Source: Alcanivorax sp.
GTDB taxonomy: Bacteria; Pseudomonadota; Gammaproteobacteria; Pseudomonadales; Alcanivoracaceae
Direction: 5' to 3'
Assembly (NCBI RefSeq): GCF_017794965.1
Contig: NZ_CP051240.1
Span: forward strand, 2,356,001 to 2,420,000
Length of the DNA stretch: 64,000 nt
The notes under the pieces were generated by a model, which was not told where the DNA came from, ran no database searches, and saw only the letters and a program-made list of their open reading frames with translations. Positions 32,009 to 41,951 of this stretch are shown piece after piece. Each line of letters starts with the position of its first letter. Position 1 is the stretch's first letter. Both the position numbers and the translations under genes were made by a program.

Positions 32009-34603
32009 TTATTTACCTGCCACCCAATCCTTCACACTCGCCAGTGCTGCGGGCAGGGCCGCCGGGTTATTACCACCCCCCTGTGCCATGTCCGGGCGAC
32101 CGCCGCCACGGCCGTCTACCTGCTCCGCCACATGCTTGAGCAAATCGCCGGCCTTGAAACGATCGGTCAGGTCTTTGGTGACGCCGGCCACCAGGGCCAC
32201 CTTGTCACCTTCCACCGCTGCCAGCAGGATGATTGCGGAGCCAAGCTTGTCTTTGAGCTTGTCCATGGTCACCCGCAGGGTCTTGCCGTCGGCACCGTCC
32301 ACGTTGGTGGCCAGCACCTTCACGCCATTAATCTCCTCGACACTGTCGGTGAGGTCGCTGCCGGCACCGCTGGCCAGCTTCTGCTTCAGGCGTTCGATCT
32401 CTTTTTCCAGTTCGCGCACTTTCTGCGCCTGGTTGCGCACCCGCTCGGCAGCGTTGTCCGGGGTGCTTTTCACCGTGGCGGCGATATCGCTGAGGGCCTG
32501 CTCCTGCTTGCGCATGGCGGCCAGCGCATTTTCGCCGGTTACCGCCTCGATTCGACGCACGCCAGCGGCCGCAGAGGCTTCCAGGGTAATGCGGAACAGG
32601 CCGATGTCACCGGTGCGGGCCACATGGGTACCGCCACACAGTTCCTTGGAGAACCCGTCACTGCCCATGGTCAGCACACGCACCTGGTCGTCGTACTTTT
32701 CACCGAACAGGGCCATGGCGCCGGCTTCGCGGGCCGCGTCGATATCCATCAGGTCGGTGGATACTGCCGTGTTGGCCAGGATCTGCCGGTTGACGATGGT
32801 TTCGATCTGCTCGCGCTGGGCTTCCGTCACGGCTTCGCCATGGGAGAAGTCAAAGCGCAGGTAATCCGCGGCCACCAGGGAGCCTTTTTGCTGTACGTGC
32901 TCACCCAGCACTTCGCGCAGGGCGGCATGCATCAAATGGGTGGCAGAGTGATTACGCATCACGGCCTTGCGGCGCTCCACGTCCACATAGGCGGCGATCT
33001 TGTCACCTACCTTGATGCTGCCACTTTCCATTTTGCCCATATGAATATGAGCCGCCTGGCGCTTGCGGGTATCGGCCACGGCAAAGCGGTTTTCGGCCTT
33101 CACCAGGAAACCGGTATCGCCCACCTGACCACCGGATTCCGCATAAAACGGGGTGCTGGCCAGCACCACCATGCCCTCTTCGCCGGCATTGAGGCTGTCC
33201 ACCGCGTCACCGTCGCGGTAGAGGCCCACGACTTCATCTTCGTCAGCCAGCTTTTCGTAGCCGGAGAAATCGGTCACCGCTTCAATGTTGAGTCGATCGC
33301 TGTAATCGTTGGCAAAGCTGCCCGCGCCCCGGGCACGCTCACGCTGGGCTTCCATGGCCTTCTCGAAACCGGCCATGTCCACTTCAAGATCCCGCTCACG
33401 GGCCACATCGGCAGTGAGATCCGGCGGGAAGCCGTGGGTGTCGTAAAGGGTGAACAGCACATCACCGGACAGCACCTTGCCGTCCATGTCTTCAATGGCG
33501 CTTTCCAGCACTTTCATGCCGGCCGCCAGGGTTCGGCCAAACTGCTCTTCTTCCGCCAGCAGCGCTTTCTCGATACGGGCCTGCTCGCGCACCAGCTCCG
33601 GGTACGCCTCACCCATCTGTTCCGCCAGGGCGGCTACCAGAGTGGAGAAGAACGGCTTGTCTTGTCCCAGCTTGTGGCCATGACGCAGGGCACGGCGAAT
33701 GATGCGACGCAGCACATAGCCGCGACCTTCATTGGACGGGATCACCCCGTCACAGATCAAGAAGCTGGACGAGCGGATGTGATCGGCGATCACGCGCAGG
33801 GACTTCTCTTCCAGATCATTGCAGCCGGTGGCCTTGGCCGCCGCCTTGAGCAGCGCCTGGAACAGGTCAATCTCGTAGTTGGAGTGCACGCCCTGCAGGA
33901 CCGCAGCGATACGCTCCAGGCCCATGCCGGTATCCACGCTGGGCTTGGGCAGCGGCTTGAGCTCGCCGTCTTCCTGACGATCGTACTGCATGAACACCAG
34001 ATTCCAGATCTCGATATAACGATCCAGGTCATCATTTTCGGAGCCCGGGGGACCGCCGGGCACGTCGGCGCCATGATCGTAGAAAATTTCGGAACAGGGA
34101 CCGCAGGGACCGGTGTCCCCCATCTGCCAGAAGTTGTCTTCATCGAGACGGGAGAAGCGCTCGGCGCTGACGCCCATTTCCTTCAGCCAGATATCCGCCG
34201 CCTCATCATCGGACACGTGCACGGTGACCCACAGGCGATCTTCCGGCAGTCCCAGGGTGCCGGTGAGGAATTCCCAGGCGAACTTGATGGCTTCACGCTT
34301 GAAATAGTCACCGAAGCTGAAGTTACCCAGCATTTCAAAGAAGGTGTGATGGCGAGCCGTATAGCCCACGTTTTCCAGGTCGTTGTGCTTGCCGCCCGCA
34401 CGCACGCAGCGCTGGGAGCTGGTGGCACGGGTGTAATCCCGGGATTCACGGCCCAGGAACACGTCCTTGAACTGGTTCATCCCTGCATTGGTAAAAAGCA
34501 GGGTGGGATCATCGTGGGGTACCAGCGAGGAGGACGGCACCTTGGTGTGTCCCTGGCTGGCGAAATAGTCCAGAAAGGCCTGGCGAAGTTCAGCACTGTT
34601 CAT
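32009..34603 (-). CDS. alaS: Alanyl-tRNA synthetase
   Basis: An 864-residue alanyl-tRNA synthetase: class II catalytic core (MNSAELRQAFLDYFASQGHTKVPSSSLVPHDDPTLLFTNAGMNQFKDVFLG), editing domain with the zinc-binding pattern NHSATHLMHAALREVLG ... CGGTHVARTGDIG, and C-terminal C-Ala region. The start at 34603 gives the family's standard N-terminus; the open frame continues upstream into repeat DNA. It is followed by lysC. Confidence 0.97.
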   Translation of the reverse strand: MNSAELRQAFLDYFASQGHTKVPSSSLVPHDDPTLLFTNAGMNQFKDVFLGRESRDYTRATSSQRCVRAGGKHNDLENVGYTARHHTFFEMLGNFSFGDYFKREAIKFAWEFLTGTLGLPEDRLWVTVHVSDDEAADIWLKEMGVSAERFSRLDEDNFWQMGDTGPCGPCSEIFYDHGADVPGGPPGSENDDLDRYIEIWNLVFMQYDRQEDGELKPLPKPSVDTGMGLERIAAVLQGVHSNYEIDLFQALLKAAAKATGCNDLEEKSLRVIADHIRSSSFLICDGVIPSNEGRGYVLRRIIRRALRHGHKLGQDKPFFSTLVAALAEQMGEAYPELVREQARIEKALLAEEEQFGRTLAAGMKVLESAIEDMDGKVLSGDVLFTLYDTHGFPPDLTADVARERDLEVDMAGFEKAMEAQRERARGAGSFANDYSDRLNIEAVTDFSGYEKLADEDEVVGLYRDGDAVDSLNAGEEGMVVLASTPFYAESGGQVGDTGFLVKAENRFAVADTRKRQAAHIHMGKMESGSIKVGDKIAAYVDVERRKAVMRNHSATHLMHAALREVLGEHVQQKGSLVAADYLRFDFSHGEAVTEAQREQIETIVNRQILANTAVSTDLMDIDAAREAGAMALFGEKYDDQVRVLTMGSDGFSKELCGGTHVARTGDIGLFRITLEASAAAGVRRIEAVTGENALAAMRKQEQALSDIAATVKSTPDNAAERVRNQAQKVRELEKEIERLKQKLASGAGSDLTDSVEEINGVKVLATNVDGADGKTLRVTMDKLKDKLGSAIILLAAVEGDKVALVAGVTKDLTDRFKAGDLLKHVAEQVDGRGGGRPDMAQGGGNNPAALPAALASVKDWVAGK

Positions 34604-34690
34604 AGGAAAAACGGTTTCTTGGCTGGCTATCGGAAAGCGCCGAGTATACCGCCCATGGGACGCGGTTGCGATGGGAATAGAAGACAGGGC

Positions 34691-34848
34691 GAGTTCAAAG
34701 TTCAAAGTTGAAAGTTCAAACGCGGGTGAGGCCGAGGGAGGTTGCAAAGCCTTGCCCGCGCCCCCGGGGTATCGGCGCGGGCACGACCGTTCCAGGCCAG
34801 ACATACCCGGCCCGCGCTTTTCAACTTTGAACTTTAAACTTTCAACTC
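34691..34848. repeat. Dispersed inverted repeat, family D copy 2
   Basis: Same AAGTTCAAAG/CTTTGAACTT arms and GC-rich centre (cgcgggcac) as at 6051. It fills the gap between alaS and the TauE-family gene, and its end reaches the latter's stop codon. Confidence 0.85.
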
Positions 34849-35614
34849 AGCCCTTGATTGCCGCTGCCAGACACACCGTCAGCACCATCACCAGCAATAT
34901 CCGCTTGAGGACCGTGGGAGAGACCCGGTGGGCAAAGCCGACGCCCAGGCGTACCCCCACCAGGGTGCCAGCGGCGACCAATAGACCTGGCAACCAGGCA
35001 ACCTGATCGCGCCACATGAAGATGCCCAGCGCCAGCACGGTAAAGCTGCCGGTGATCGCCAGCTTCAGGGCATTACCGCGGAGCAGATCGTAGCGCATCT
35101 GCCCCACCAGCACGGCAATCAGGACAAACCCCACCCCGGCCTGCACAAAACCACCGTAGACGCCGGCAAAGAACAACCCGATCCAGGCCGGTAAGGAATC
35201 GTTGGGCACCAGTGGGGTTTCCTCCGGGCCCGGGGTCATCTGGTTGGGCTTGAGCACCATGATCAGGGCGACGACCACCAGGGTGGTCAGCAGTACCGGC
35301 TTGAGGATGGCTTCCGGCAGGTAGGCCGCCGCCAGGGCGCCCACCAGGGTACCCAGCAGACAGGGCACCAATATGGCGGGCAGGGGCGCAAACGGCATGG
35401 TGCCGCGCTTGTTGAACTGGCGCACCGCTTCAATGCTCTGGATCAATACCCCGACCCGCATGGTGCCGTTGGCCAGCGCGGCACTCATGCCTGTGAGCAT
35501 CAGCAACGGCAGGATCAGCAACCCGCCGCCCCCGGCGAGGGTATTGATAAAACCGGCAAGTACACCTGCGCCCAGCAAGGCGGCGGCGAGCCAGGGGTCG
35601 GAGAGGTATTCCAT
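34847..35614 (-). CDS. TauE/SafE-family sulfite/anion exporter-like permease
   Basis: A 255-residue membrane protein with about eight helices. The repeated TauE/SafE signature appears as GAGVLAGFINTLAGGGGLLILPLLMLTG and again as IGLFFAGVYGGFVQAGVGFVLIAVLV. The family exports sulfite or organosulfonates, but substrates are rarely proved. The start at 35614 follows the conserved N-terminus; the frame extends upstream only into family D repeat DNA. It is flanked on both sides by family D elements. Confidence 0.9.
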   Translation of the reverse strand: MEYLSDPWLAAALLGAGVLAGFINTLAGGGGLLILPLLMLTGMSAALANGTMRVGVLIQSIEAVRQFNKRGTMPFAPLPAILVPCLLGTLVGALAAAYLPEAILKPVLLTTLVVVALIMVLKPNQMTPGPEETPLVPNDSLPAWIGLFFAGVYGGFVQAGVGFVLIAVLVGQMRYDLLRGNALKLAITGSFTVLALGIFMWRDQVAWLPGLLVAAGTLVGVRLGVGFAHRVSPTVLKRILLVMVLTVCLAAAIKG

Positions 35615-35644
35615 GGGAGAGCCCGAATTCAGGGGATGGGAAAC

Positions 35645-35800
35645 AGTTGAAAGTTCAAAGTTTAAAGTTGAAACGCGGGAAAGGCCAAGGGGAGCCGGGG
35701 CGCGGTGCCCGCGCACTGGAGGCATCGGCGCGGGCACCGCCTTTGAGAGCCGGAAAAGCCATCCCGCGCTTTTAAACTTTCAACTTTGAACTTTCAACTC
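35645..35800. repeat. Dispersed inverted repeat, family D copy 3
   Basis: Arms AGTTGAAAGTTCAAAG and CTTTGAACTTTCAACT with a central GCGCGGTGCCCGCGC-type block. It lies upstream of the TauE-family gene. A short GGCGGAGAGGG/CCCTTTCCGCC dyad follows at about 35812-35838. Confidence 0.85.
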
Positions 35801-35860
35801 AGCTCCGAATGGCGGAGAGGGTATTACCCTTTCCGCCCTACAGAGAGGTTGGAGAAGGCG

Positions 35861-36910
35861 TCAGCCCTTGAGGGACTTGCCGAAATCCAGCATGCGGTTC
35901 AGCGGGATCATGGCTTTTTCGGCCAGCGCCGGGTCGACGAAAATTTCCTGGCCGTTGCCGTCCGCGCTTTCCAGCACATCGACCATGTTCTGCAGGCCGT
36001 TCATGGCCATCCAGGGGCAGTGGGCACAGCTGCGGCAGGTGGCACCGGAGCCGGCAGTGGGTGCTTCCAGGAAGGTCTTTTCCGGGGCCAGCTGCTGCAT
36101 CTTGTAGAAGATGCCCTTGTCAGTGGCCACGATGAAGGTGTCATTGTCCATGTCGCAGGCCGCCTTGATCAGCTGCGAGGTGGAGCCCACCACATCGGCG
36201 ATCTCCACCACCGAGGCTGGCGATTCAGGGTGTACCAGCACCGCCGCTTCCGGGTAGGCCTTCTTCAGGTCCAGCACGCCTTGTGCCTTGAACTCTTCAT
36301 GAACGATGCAGGCGCCGTCCCAGCACAGCACGTCCGCACCGGCCTTGTCGCGCACGTAGCTGCCCAGGTGCTTGTCCGGGGCCCAGAGGATTTTCTCGCC
36401 GTTACGGTCCAGATGCTCGATCAGTTCCACTGCAATGGACGAGGTTACCACCCAGTCGGCACGGGCTTTCACTGCGGCCGAGGTATTGGCGTACACCACC
36501 ACGGTGCGGTCCGGATGCTGATCGCAGAAGTCAGAGAATTCCTGTTCCGGGCAACCAATATCCAGAGAGCAGGTGGCTTCCAGGGTGGGCATGAAGACAC
36601 GCTTTTCCGGGCTGAGGATCTTGGCGGTTTCGCCCATGAACTTCACACCGGCCACGATCAGGGTGGAGGCCGGGTGCTCCTTGCCGAAGCGGGCCATTTC
36701 CAGGGAATCGGAAACGCAGCCGCCGGTTTCTTCCGCCAGTGACTGAATTTCCGGATCGGTGTAGTAATGCGCAACGAGCACGGCGTCACGTTCCCGTAAC
36801 AATGTCTTGATACGTTCACGATAGGCCAGTCGCTGCTCTTCACTCAGCGAATCATCCTGTACCACCTTTGCCAAGTGGGCCTGTACCAGCGCTTGCGCTT
36901 CTGCCGTCAT
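35861..36910 (-). CDS. nadA: Quinolinate synthase A
   Basis: A 349-residue [4Fe-4S] quinolinate synthase of NAD biosynthesis. It condenses iminoaspartate with dihydroxyacetone phosphate. Family landmarks include VLVAHYYTDPEIQSLAEETGG, the cluster cysteines in EATCSLDIGCPE, CWDGACIVHEEF and ATCRSCAHCPWMAMN, and a C-terminal NRMLDF. Start taken at the ATG at 36910; a GTG at 36919 is possible. Confidence 0.95.
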   Translation of the reverse strand: MTAEAQALVQAHLAKVVQDDSLSEEQRLAYRERIKTLLRERDAVLVAHYYTDPEIQSLAEETGGCVSDSLEMARFGKEHPASTLIVAGVKFMGETAKILSPEKRVFMPTLEATCSLDIGCPEQEFSDFCDQHPDRTVVVYANTSAAVKARADWVVTSSIAVELIEHLDRNGEKILWAPDKHLGSYVRDKAGADVLCWDGACIVHEEFKAQGVLDLKKAYPEAAVLVHPESPASVVEIADVVGSTSQLIKAACDMDNDTFIVATDKGIFYKMQQLAPEKTFLEAPTAGSGATCRSCAHCPWMAMNGLQNMVDVLESADGNGQEIFVDPALAEKAMIPLNRMLDFGKSLKG

Positions 36911-37104
36911 TGCTCTCACCGCCAGAAAATATCGATGGATATCAATCGGTTACCACCAGACCGGGATGGCTGGCGAAAAATAAGGCGGGCATGATACCAC
37001 AACCCATGCCAATTCGGGCCGACAGCGGGGCTGAGCCCCCGCCCTCTTCCTAACCTGCGCCCGAAACGCCACTTTTTCAATGGCAAGGAGAATATGACGC
37101 CGGA

Positions 37105-37180
37105 AGTCTGAGGTCGGACGCTAAAAGCAAAAAACCGATTTCCTGCGCTGGCCTGGATTAGCGTCAGACGTCAGACCCAA
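37105..37180. repeat. Inverted repeat, family F
   Basis: AGTCTGAGGTCGGACGCTAA and TTAGCGTCAGACGTCAGAC form inverted arms around a short centre. Related sequence occurs at 56363-56506 and in part at about 10765-10800. Confidence 0.6.
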
Positions 37181-37189
37181 CTTCGTACT

Positions 37190-38446
37190 TCAGGACGCGT
37201 CAGGGCGCCAGAGGGGGCCATTGGCGACGATATGCACTGTGCTGATCGCCCGCTCAAGGAATGCCCCTTCGCAGTAGCACAGGTAGTAATCCCACATGCG
37301 AATGAAGCGTTCATCAAAACCCAGCTCACGGATGCGCGGCAACGCCGCCATGAAGCGCTCGCGCCAGTGATTCAGGGTGCGGGCGTAATCATGACCAATG
37401 TCGTAAAGCTCGGTGGTCACCAGATCAGTATGCCGGGTGAAGTGATCGGTCATCACCGAAACACTGGGCAGGAAACCGCCAGGGAAAATATAGCGCTTGA
37501 TGAAATCCACCTGCTTGCGGGCATACTCGTAGCGTTGGTCCGGCACGGTAATGGCTTGCAGCAACAGCTTGCCCTCCGGCTTGAGCCGTTCACCCAGCAC
37601 CTTGAAATAACTGGGCAGAAATTCGGCGCCTACCGCCTCGATCATCTCGATGGATACCACCCGGTCGTATTGGCCTTGCAACTCCCGGTAGTCCTTTTCC
37701 AGAATCGTAATCTGATCATTCAGACCGGCGGCATCGACCGCCTCCCGGGCGTAGCGGGCCTGCTCACGGGAAATGGTTGTGGTCGTGACATTGACCCCAT
37801 AGTGCCGCGCAGCATGGATCGCCAGTCCACCCCAGCCGGTGCCAATTTCCAACACCTCCATGCCCGGCTTCAGCGCCAGGCGCTGACAGACCAGATCCAG
37901 TTTATGCTCGGCCGCCTCCTCCAGACCCGCATCCGGGCGTGGGTATACCGCACAGGAATACATCATTGAGCGGTCGAGGAAGAGCGCAAAGAAGTCGTTG
38001 CCAAGATCATAGTGTGCAGCAATGTTGCGGCGGGAACCTTGCAGGGAATTTCGATTGTGGCGGTGCAGCAGTTTGAGAGCCGGCTTCGACAGTTTCGCCA
38101 GACCGCCCTCCAGGGCTCGCATCGCCTGGATGTTGGCAGCAAAATAGCGGATCACAGCTACCAGGTCAGGGCTCTCCCAGCTGCCTTCCATGTAGGCCTC
38201 TGCCGCACCGAGCGCCCCGCCACTCATCATCATGGAGTAGGTTTGCCAATCGCGAAGTAAAATGGTGCCACCCTCGGTACCGCGACCGAGGCTGACCACA
38301 TTGCCATCCGGTTCTTCAATACGCAGGGCACCATGCGGTAGAGCCTGGAGTTGTTTAAGCACCAGTCGGCGAGCCACGCCAGTGAGGCCACCCACCTGAT
38401 CACTGACGGATATCGAGTTGTTGGACGCACTGTCACCAGACTGCAT
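37190..38446 (-). CDS. cfa: Cyclopropane-fatty-acyl-phospholipid synthase family protein
   Basis: A 418-residue SAM-dependent enzyme with the MycA/Cfa pattern. An N-terminal lipid-binding domain precedes NIAAHYDLGNDFFALFLDRSMMYSCAVYPRPDAGLEEAAEHKLDLVC and the SAM-binding VLEIGTGWGGLAIHAA. It methylenates unsaturated acyl chains of membrane lipids. Its ATG overlaps the stop of the DUF1365 gene (TAATG). Its position in a photolyase/DUF1365 cluster fits a membrane response to light or singlet oxygen, known for the ChrR-type regulons. Confidence 0.93.
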   Translation of the reverse strand: MQSGDSASNNSISVSDQVGGLTGVARRLVLKQLQALPHGALRIEEPDGNVVSLGRGTEGGTILLRDWQTYSMMMSGGALGAAEAYMEGSWESPDLVAVIRYFAANIQAMRALEGGLAKLSKPALKLLHRHNRNSLQGSRRNIAAHYDLGNDFFALFLDRSMMYSCAVYPRPDAGLEEAAEHKLDLVCQRLALKPGMEVLEIGTGWGGLAIHAARHYGVNVTTTTISREQARYAREAVDAAGLNDQITILEKDYRELQGQYDRVVSIEMIEAVGAEFLPSYFKVLGERLKPEGKLLLQAITVPDQRYEYARKQVDFIKRYIFPGGFLPSVSVMTDHFTRHTDLVTTELYDIGHDYARTLNHWRERFMAALPRIRELGFDERFIRMWDYYLCYCEGAFLERAISTVHIVANGPLWRPDAS

Positions 38447-39237
38447 TACCCTCTCCTTTCACTGTTGTCCTGCACCCTTTCCTGAACCGGGTCTTTTTTT
38501 TTCGGGTGTCCGTAGAAACGGGCGCCTTTTCTCCACAGCTTGAATGCCTGCCAGTAGATTCCCTTCAGGGTGGCAAAACCGCGAGCGCCCATCCTTACAA
38601 TGACATTACGCATCAGCGACGTTTCTGGATGCAGCAATGTCAGGTCCAAACCTGCGATAAAAACAACCTCATCATCGCACTTATCCTTCAATATTAGGCG
38701 TACATCGGGAAACGCCACGTGAAGGCGCCAGTGGTAACGCAACGCCATGGGCAGGAAGGGGGACACATGAAACGTTTTTTCATGGTCTACCGCGAGAGCA
38801 CCATAATCATCGCGCTTCAAGGGCAGCGAGTAGAAGTGTTTCTCTTTCCACGGCGTGTTCTGCACTTCTGCCAGCATGCTGTCAGGCTGGTCCTCGCCGT
38901 CCGGGAAATGCAGATATAAAACCAGGGGATTGAACAGGGTCCCCAGGGTGCGCCACTGGCCCAGCATGCACACCCGCCCCTGCTGCCAGTGCAGACCCAA
39001 TTCAGCCGCTTTACGCCGCACCTTCTGTGCCAGCGGAGTCTTGCTGTCATCCACAAAATCATCATCGCGAAACACCACCGGCCGCCAGGCGCGTCCCCAC
39101 CAGGGCGACAGGTCCAGCAACTCATCGACCTGATCCAGATCACACCAGACCAACCACATCGGGTAATCAAAACGATGCTCGAAGGGCACCTTGCGCTGAT
39201 GCCAGACTCGGCCGGTGGCCAGCGCCTGTCCGATCAT
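38446..39237 (-). CDS. DUF1365 family protein
   Basis: A 263-residue protein matching DUF1365. The N-terminal VWHQRKVPFEHRFDYPMWLVWCDLDQVDEL is followed by FNPLVLYLHF and KHFYSLPLKRDDYGALAVDHEKTFHVSPFLPM. Such genes almost always sit between an FAD-dependent oxidoreductase and cfa, as here. A joint role in lipid modification (for example furan fatty acid formation in alphaproteobacterial clusters) has been proposed. The biochemical step is not assigned. It overlaps the upstream gene by 4 nt. Confidence 0.9.
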   Translation of the reverse strand: MIGQALATGRVWHQRKVPFEHRFDYPMWLVWCDLDQVDELLDLSPWWGRAWRPVVFRDDDFVDDSKTPLAQKVRRKAAELGLHWQQGRVCMLGQWRTLGTLFNPLVLYLHFPDGEDQPDSMLAEVQNTPWKEKHFYSLPLKRDDYGALAVDHEKTFHVSPFLPMALRYHWRLHVAFPDVRLILKDKCDDEVVFIAGLDLTLLHPETSLMRNVIVRMGARGFATLKGIYWQAFKLWRKGARFYGHPKKKDPVQERVQDNSERRG

Positions 39238-40502
39238 GCCACCGCCCTCTTCTTCTCCAGTGCCGTCACCACATTCAGTGCCGACACCACGCCATCCTCA
39301 TGGAAACCGTTGCGACACCAGGCGCCGGCGAACCAGGTGCGGTTGTTGCCGTTGGCCGCCAACAGGGTTTCCCGGGCAGCCTCCGTGTCCGGGGTGAACA
39401 TGGGATGGGCAAAATGGCGCCGCTCCAGCACGGTGTCCGGATCGATCCGGTCTGTGGCATTGAGGGTCACACAGAAGGTCTCCGGAGCCTGGATACCCTG
39501 CAGGATATTCATGTTGTAAGTGACCTGAATCCGGTCGGTCTCCTCTTTCATCAACATGGCATTCCAGCTTGACCAGACACGCTGTCGCCGGGGCAGCAGT
39601 CGGGTATCGGTATGCAACACCACTTCATTGTCCTGGTAACCCAGACGGGCGAGACAGTGACGCTCGCGTCCATCCGCATCGCTGAGCAGCGGCAGCACCT
39701 GGTCGCTGTGGCAGGCAAAGATGACCTGATCGAACGTTCGCGTCTCGCCGTTGGCCACCACTGTCACGTGATCAGGGTGCCGGGTGACGGACTGAACCGG
39801 CGTAGCCACATGAAAAGTAGCCGGACAACGGTCCACCAGAGGAGACACATACTGGTTGGAACCACCGGGGACCACGTACCACTGCGGGCGGTTGGTCAGC
39901 GACAGCAGGCCATGATGATCGAAGAAGCGAATAAAGAAACGCGCCGGAAAGGCCTCCATCTGCGCCAGCGAGCAGGACCAGATGGCACCGCCCATGGCGA
40001 GCACATAGTCACGGCGGAACCGCTCACTGTAACCATGGCGTGTCAGGTATTCGCCCAATGGCATGTCCCCTGCCGGGTCCTCCAGCAAGGCCGTGGCTTC
40101 CTTGTTGAAGCGCAGGATCTCACGCACAAATCGCCAGTGCGTCGGGCTGACCCAGTTGCGCTTGCTCGCGAACACGCCACCCAGGCCATCACCACAGTAT
40201 TCCAGACCATTGCGCTGGTCGCTCACCGCAAAGCCCATGGACGTGGGTTGCCCGGCCAGGCCCAGCTCGTCGAGCAGCTTCAGGTAATTGGGGTAGGTGC
40301 GGTCGTTGAAGACAATGAATCCCATATCGATGGCGTAGCGGCCATGATCCCGTTCTACGGGCACCGTACAGGTATGGCCACCCAGATAATCACCGGCCTC
40401 GAACACCTCCACATCATTGTCCTGAGCCAAATACCAGGCGGCAGTGAGGCCGCTGATACCGGCGCCGACAATGGCTATCCGCTGTTTACCGTCATTGATC
40501 AT
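39234..40502 (-). CDS. FAD-dependent oxidoreductase of the photolyase/cfa cluster
   Basis: A 422-residue amine-oxidase-fold flavoprotein. The FAD motif IAIVGAGISGLTAAWYLA is at the N-terminus, then EAGDYLGGHTCTV and YAIDMGFIVFNDRTYPNYLKLLDELG, and a C-terminal NRTWFAGAWCRNGFHEDGVVSALNVV flavin-binding region. Homologues lie beside DUF1365 and cfa in many proteobacteria. The substrate is not established but is probably a lipid acyl chain, judged from the neighbours. Confidence 0.88.
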   Translation of the reverse strand: MINDGKQRIAIVGAGISGLTAAWYLAQDNDVEVFEAGDYLGGHTCTVPVERDHGRYAIDMGFIVFNDRTYPNYLKLLDELGLAGQPTSMGFAVSDQRNGLEYCGDGLGGVFASKRNWVSPTHWRFVREILRFNKEATALLEDPAGDMPLGEYLTRHGYSERFRRDYVLAMGGAIWSCSLAQMEAFPARFFIRFFDHHGLLSLTNRPQWYVVPGGSNQYVSPLVDRCPATFHVATPVQSVTRHPDHVTVVANGETRTFDQVIFACHSDQVLPLLSDADGRERHCLARLGYQDNEVVLHTDTRLLPRRQRVWSSWNAMLMKEETDRIQVTYNMNILQGIQAPETFCVTLNATDRIDPDTVLERRHFAHPMFTPDTEAARETLLAANGNNRTWFAGAWCRNGFHEDGVVSALNVVTALEKKRAVA

Positions 40503-40505
40503 CTT

Positions 40506-41951
40506 TCAATTTCCGCCCTGTGCATGATTATCGTCATAGTCCTTTTTCACCGCCTTGAACGCCTGGGTGACCCGTTCGCGGACCCCGGCATGGGACACCA
40601 CCGGCGCCGGATAATCCGGCACCAGCAACGGCTGCTTCCAGGGCTCGTGAATCGTCTTGTTATCCAGCGCCTTCAGCTCCGGCACCCAACGGGCAATGAA
40701 ATGCCCCTCGGCATCAAAACGCTGACTCTGTCGAATGGGATTGAAGACCCGGAAGTACGGCACCGCATCCGTGCCCGTGGAGGCGCTCCATTGCCAGCCA
40801 CCGTTGTTGGCGGCGAAGTCTCCATCAATCAGGTGCGCCATGAAGAAGGCTTCGCCCTTGCGCCAGTCCTGCCAGAGATGCTTGCTGAGAAACATGGCGG
40901 TGACCATGCGCAACCGATTGTGCATCCAGCCAGTAGCCACCAGTTGACGCATGGCGGCATCCACCAGCGGGTAGCCGGTGCGGCCCTCGCACCAGGCCTG
41001 AAACAGCGCATCATCACTGTCCCATTTCAGCAGATCGGTTTCCGGGCGAAATGCCCTGCCCCAACTCAGGCGCGGGTACTGGGCCATGATCTGACGATAG
41101 AAATCCCGCCATGCCAGCTCGCCAATCCAGCACGCGGCACCGTCGCGGGCACCGGCATCCGCCATGGCCTGTCGGGCAGCCAGATAGCAGCTGGCCGGCG
41201 ACAGGGTGCCTGCGGACAGGGCCGCTGACAGGCCACTGGTGGCGGTGAGTGAAGGGAAATCCCGCAGCTTGCGATATTGGCCGAGATGCCGTGCGACAAA
41301 GTGCTCCAGCTGTGTTGCCGCCGCCTGTTCACCCGGCTGCCAATGCGCGGTGAGCGACTCAGCCACCGACACGCTTTCCAGCGCACTCTCCACTACTGCA
41401 CGGTCGGCGAAGGCCACCGGTTTGGCAGAGGCTTTGCCAGGCAGTTCGGGCTGCTGAAAATGGGAATCCAGCCATACGTCCCAGCGTTTCTTGTAGGCAC
41501 TGAACACGGTGTACGGTGTGCCCTTGCCCGTTCGCAGGGTGGCCGGAGGCACCAGCACGCTGTCATCAAACCCCCGAATGGATACGCCGGCATCATCCAG
41601 CGCCTTGGCCACTGCCTTGTCTCGGCGGCGTTCGTTGAGGGGATATTCGCGGCTACAGAACACCTGCGAGATACCCTGCTGTTGAGTGAAATCCTGCAAC
41701 ATGGCCGGGATACGACTGAAGTCACCGGCATCCTGCACGTGCAGGGTAATACCCCGTGCCGCCAGCTGTTCTCCCAGTTCGATCAGGCTGTGCAACACGT
41801 ACCAGCGCCGCAGGGGGGCCACGCCATGCTCGTCCCACTGTTGGTCACAGAGAAAGTAGACGGCCGTCACCGGGCCTTCTGCCTGTAGCGCCTCCTTCAG
41901 GGCACGGTGGGCATGGATACGCAGGTCATTGCGATACCAGACCAGATTCAT
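40506..41951 (-). CDS. phrB: Deoxyribodipyrimidine photolyase
   Basis: A 481-residue class I CPD photolyase. The N-terminal antenna domain starts MNLVWYRNDLRIHAHRALKEA, and the C-terminal FAD domain contains GRTGYPLVDAAMRQLVATGWMHNRLRMVTAMFLSKHLWQDWRKGE and WQWSASTGTDAVPYFRVFNP. It repairs cyclobutane pyrimidine dimers using blue light. Its ATG overlaps the merR stop (ATGA), so it is co-expressed with the regulator. Confidence 0.96.
   Translation of the reverse strand: MNLVWYRNDLRIHAHRALKEALQAEGPVTAVYFLCDQQWDEHGVAPLRRWYVLHSLIELGEQLAARGITLHVQDAGDFSRIPAMLQDFTQQQGISQVFCSREYPLNERRRDKAVAKALDDAGVSIRGFDDSVLVPPATLRTGKGTPYTVFSAYKKRWDVWLDSHFQQPELPGKASAKPVAFADRAVVESALESVSVAESLTAHWQPGEQAAATQLEHFVARHLGQYRKLRDFPSLTATSGLSAALSAGTLSPASCYLAARQAMADAGARDGAACWIGELAWRDFYRQIMAQYPRLSWGRAFRPETDLLKWDSDDALFQAWCEGRTGYPLVDAAMRQLVATGWMHNRLRMVTAMFLSKHLWQDWRKGEAFFMAHLIDGDFAANNGGWQWSASTGTDAVPYFRVFNPIRQSQRFDAEGHFIARWVPELKALDNKTIHEPWKQPLLVPDYPAPVVSHAGVRERVTQAFKAVKKDYDDNHAQGGN

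Noticed and set aside
31922..34711. 929-codon plus-strand open frame antisense to alaS
   Set aside because: The alaS frame on the other strand is a full-length, motif-complete synthetase. The antisense product has His/Gln-rich low-information composition typical of antisense shadows in GC-rich genes.
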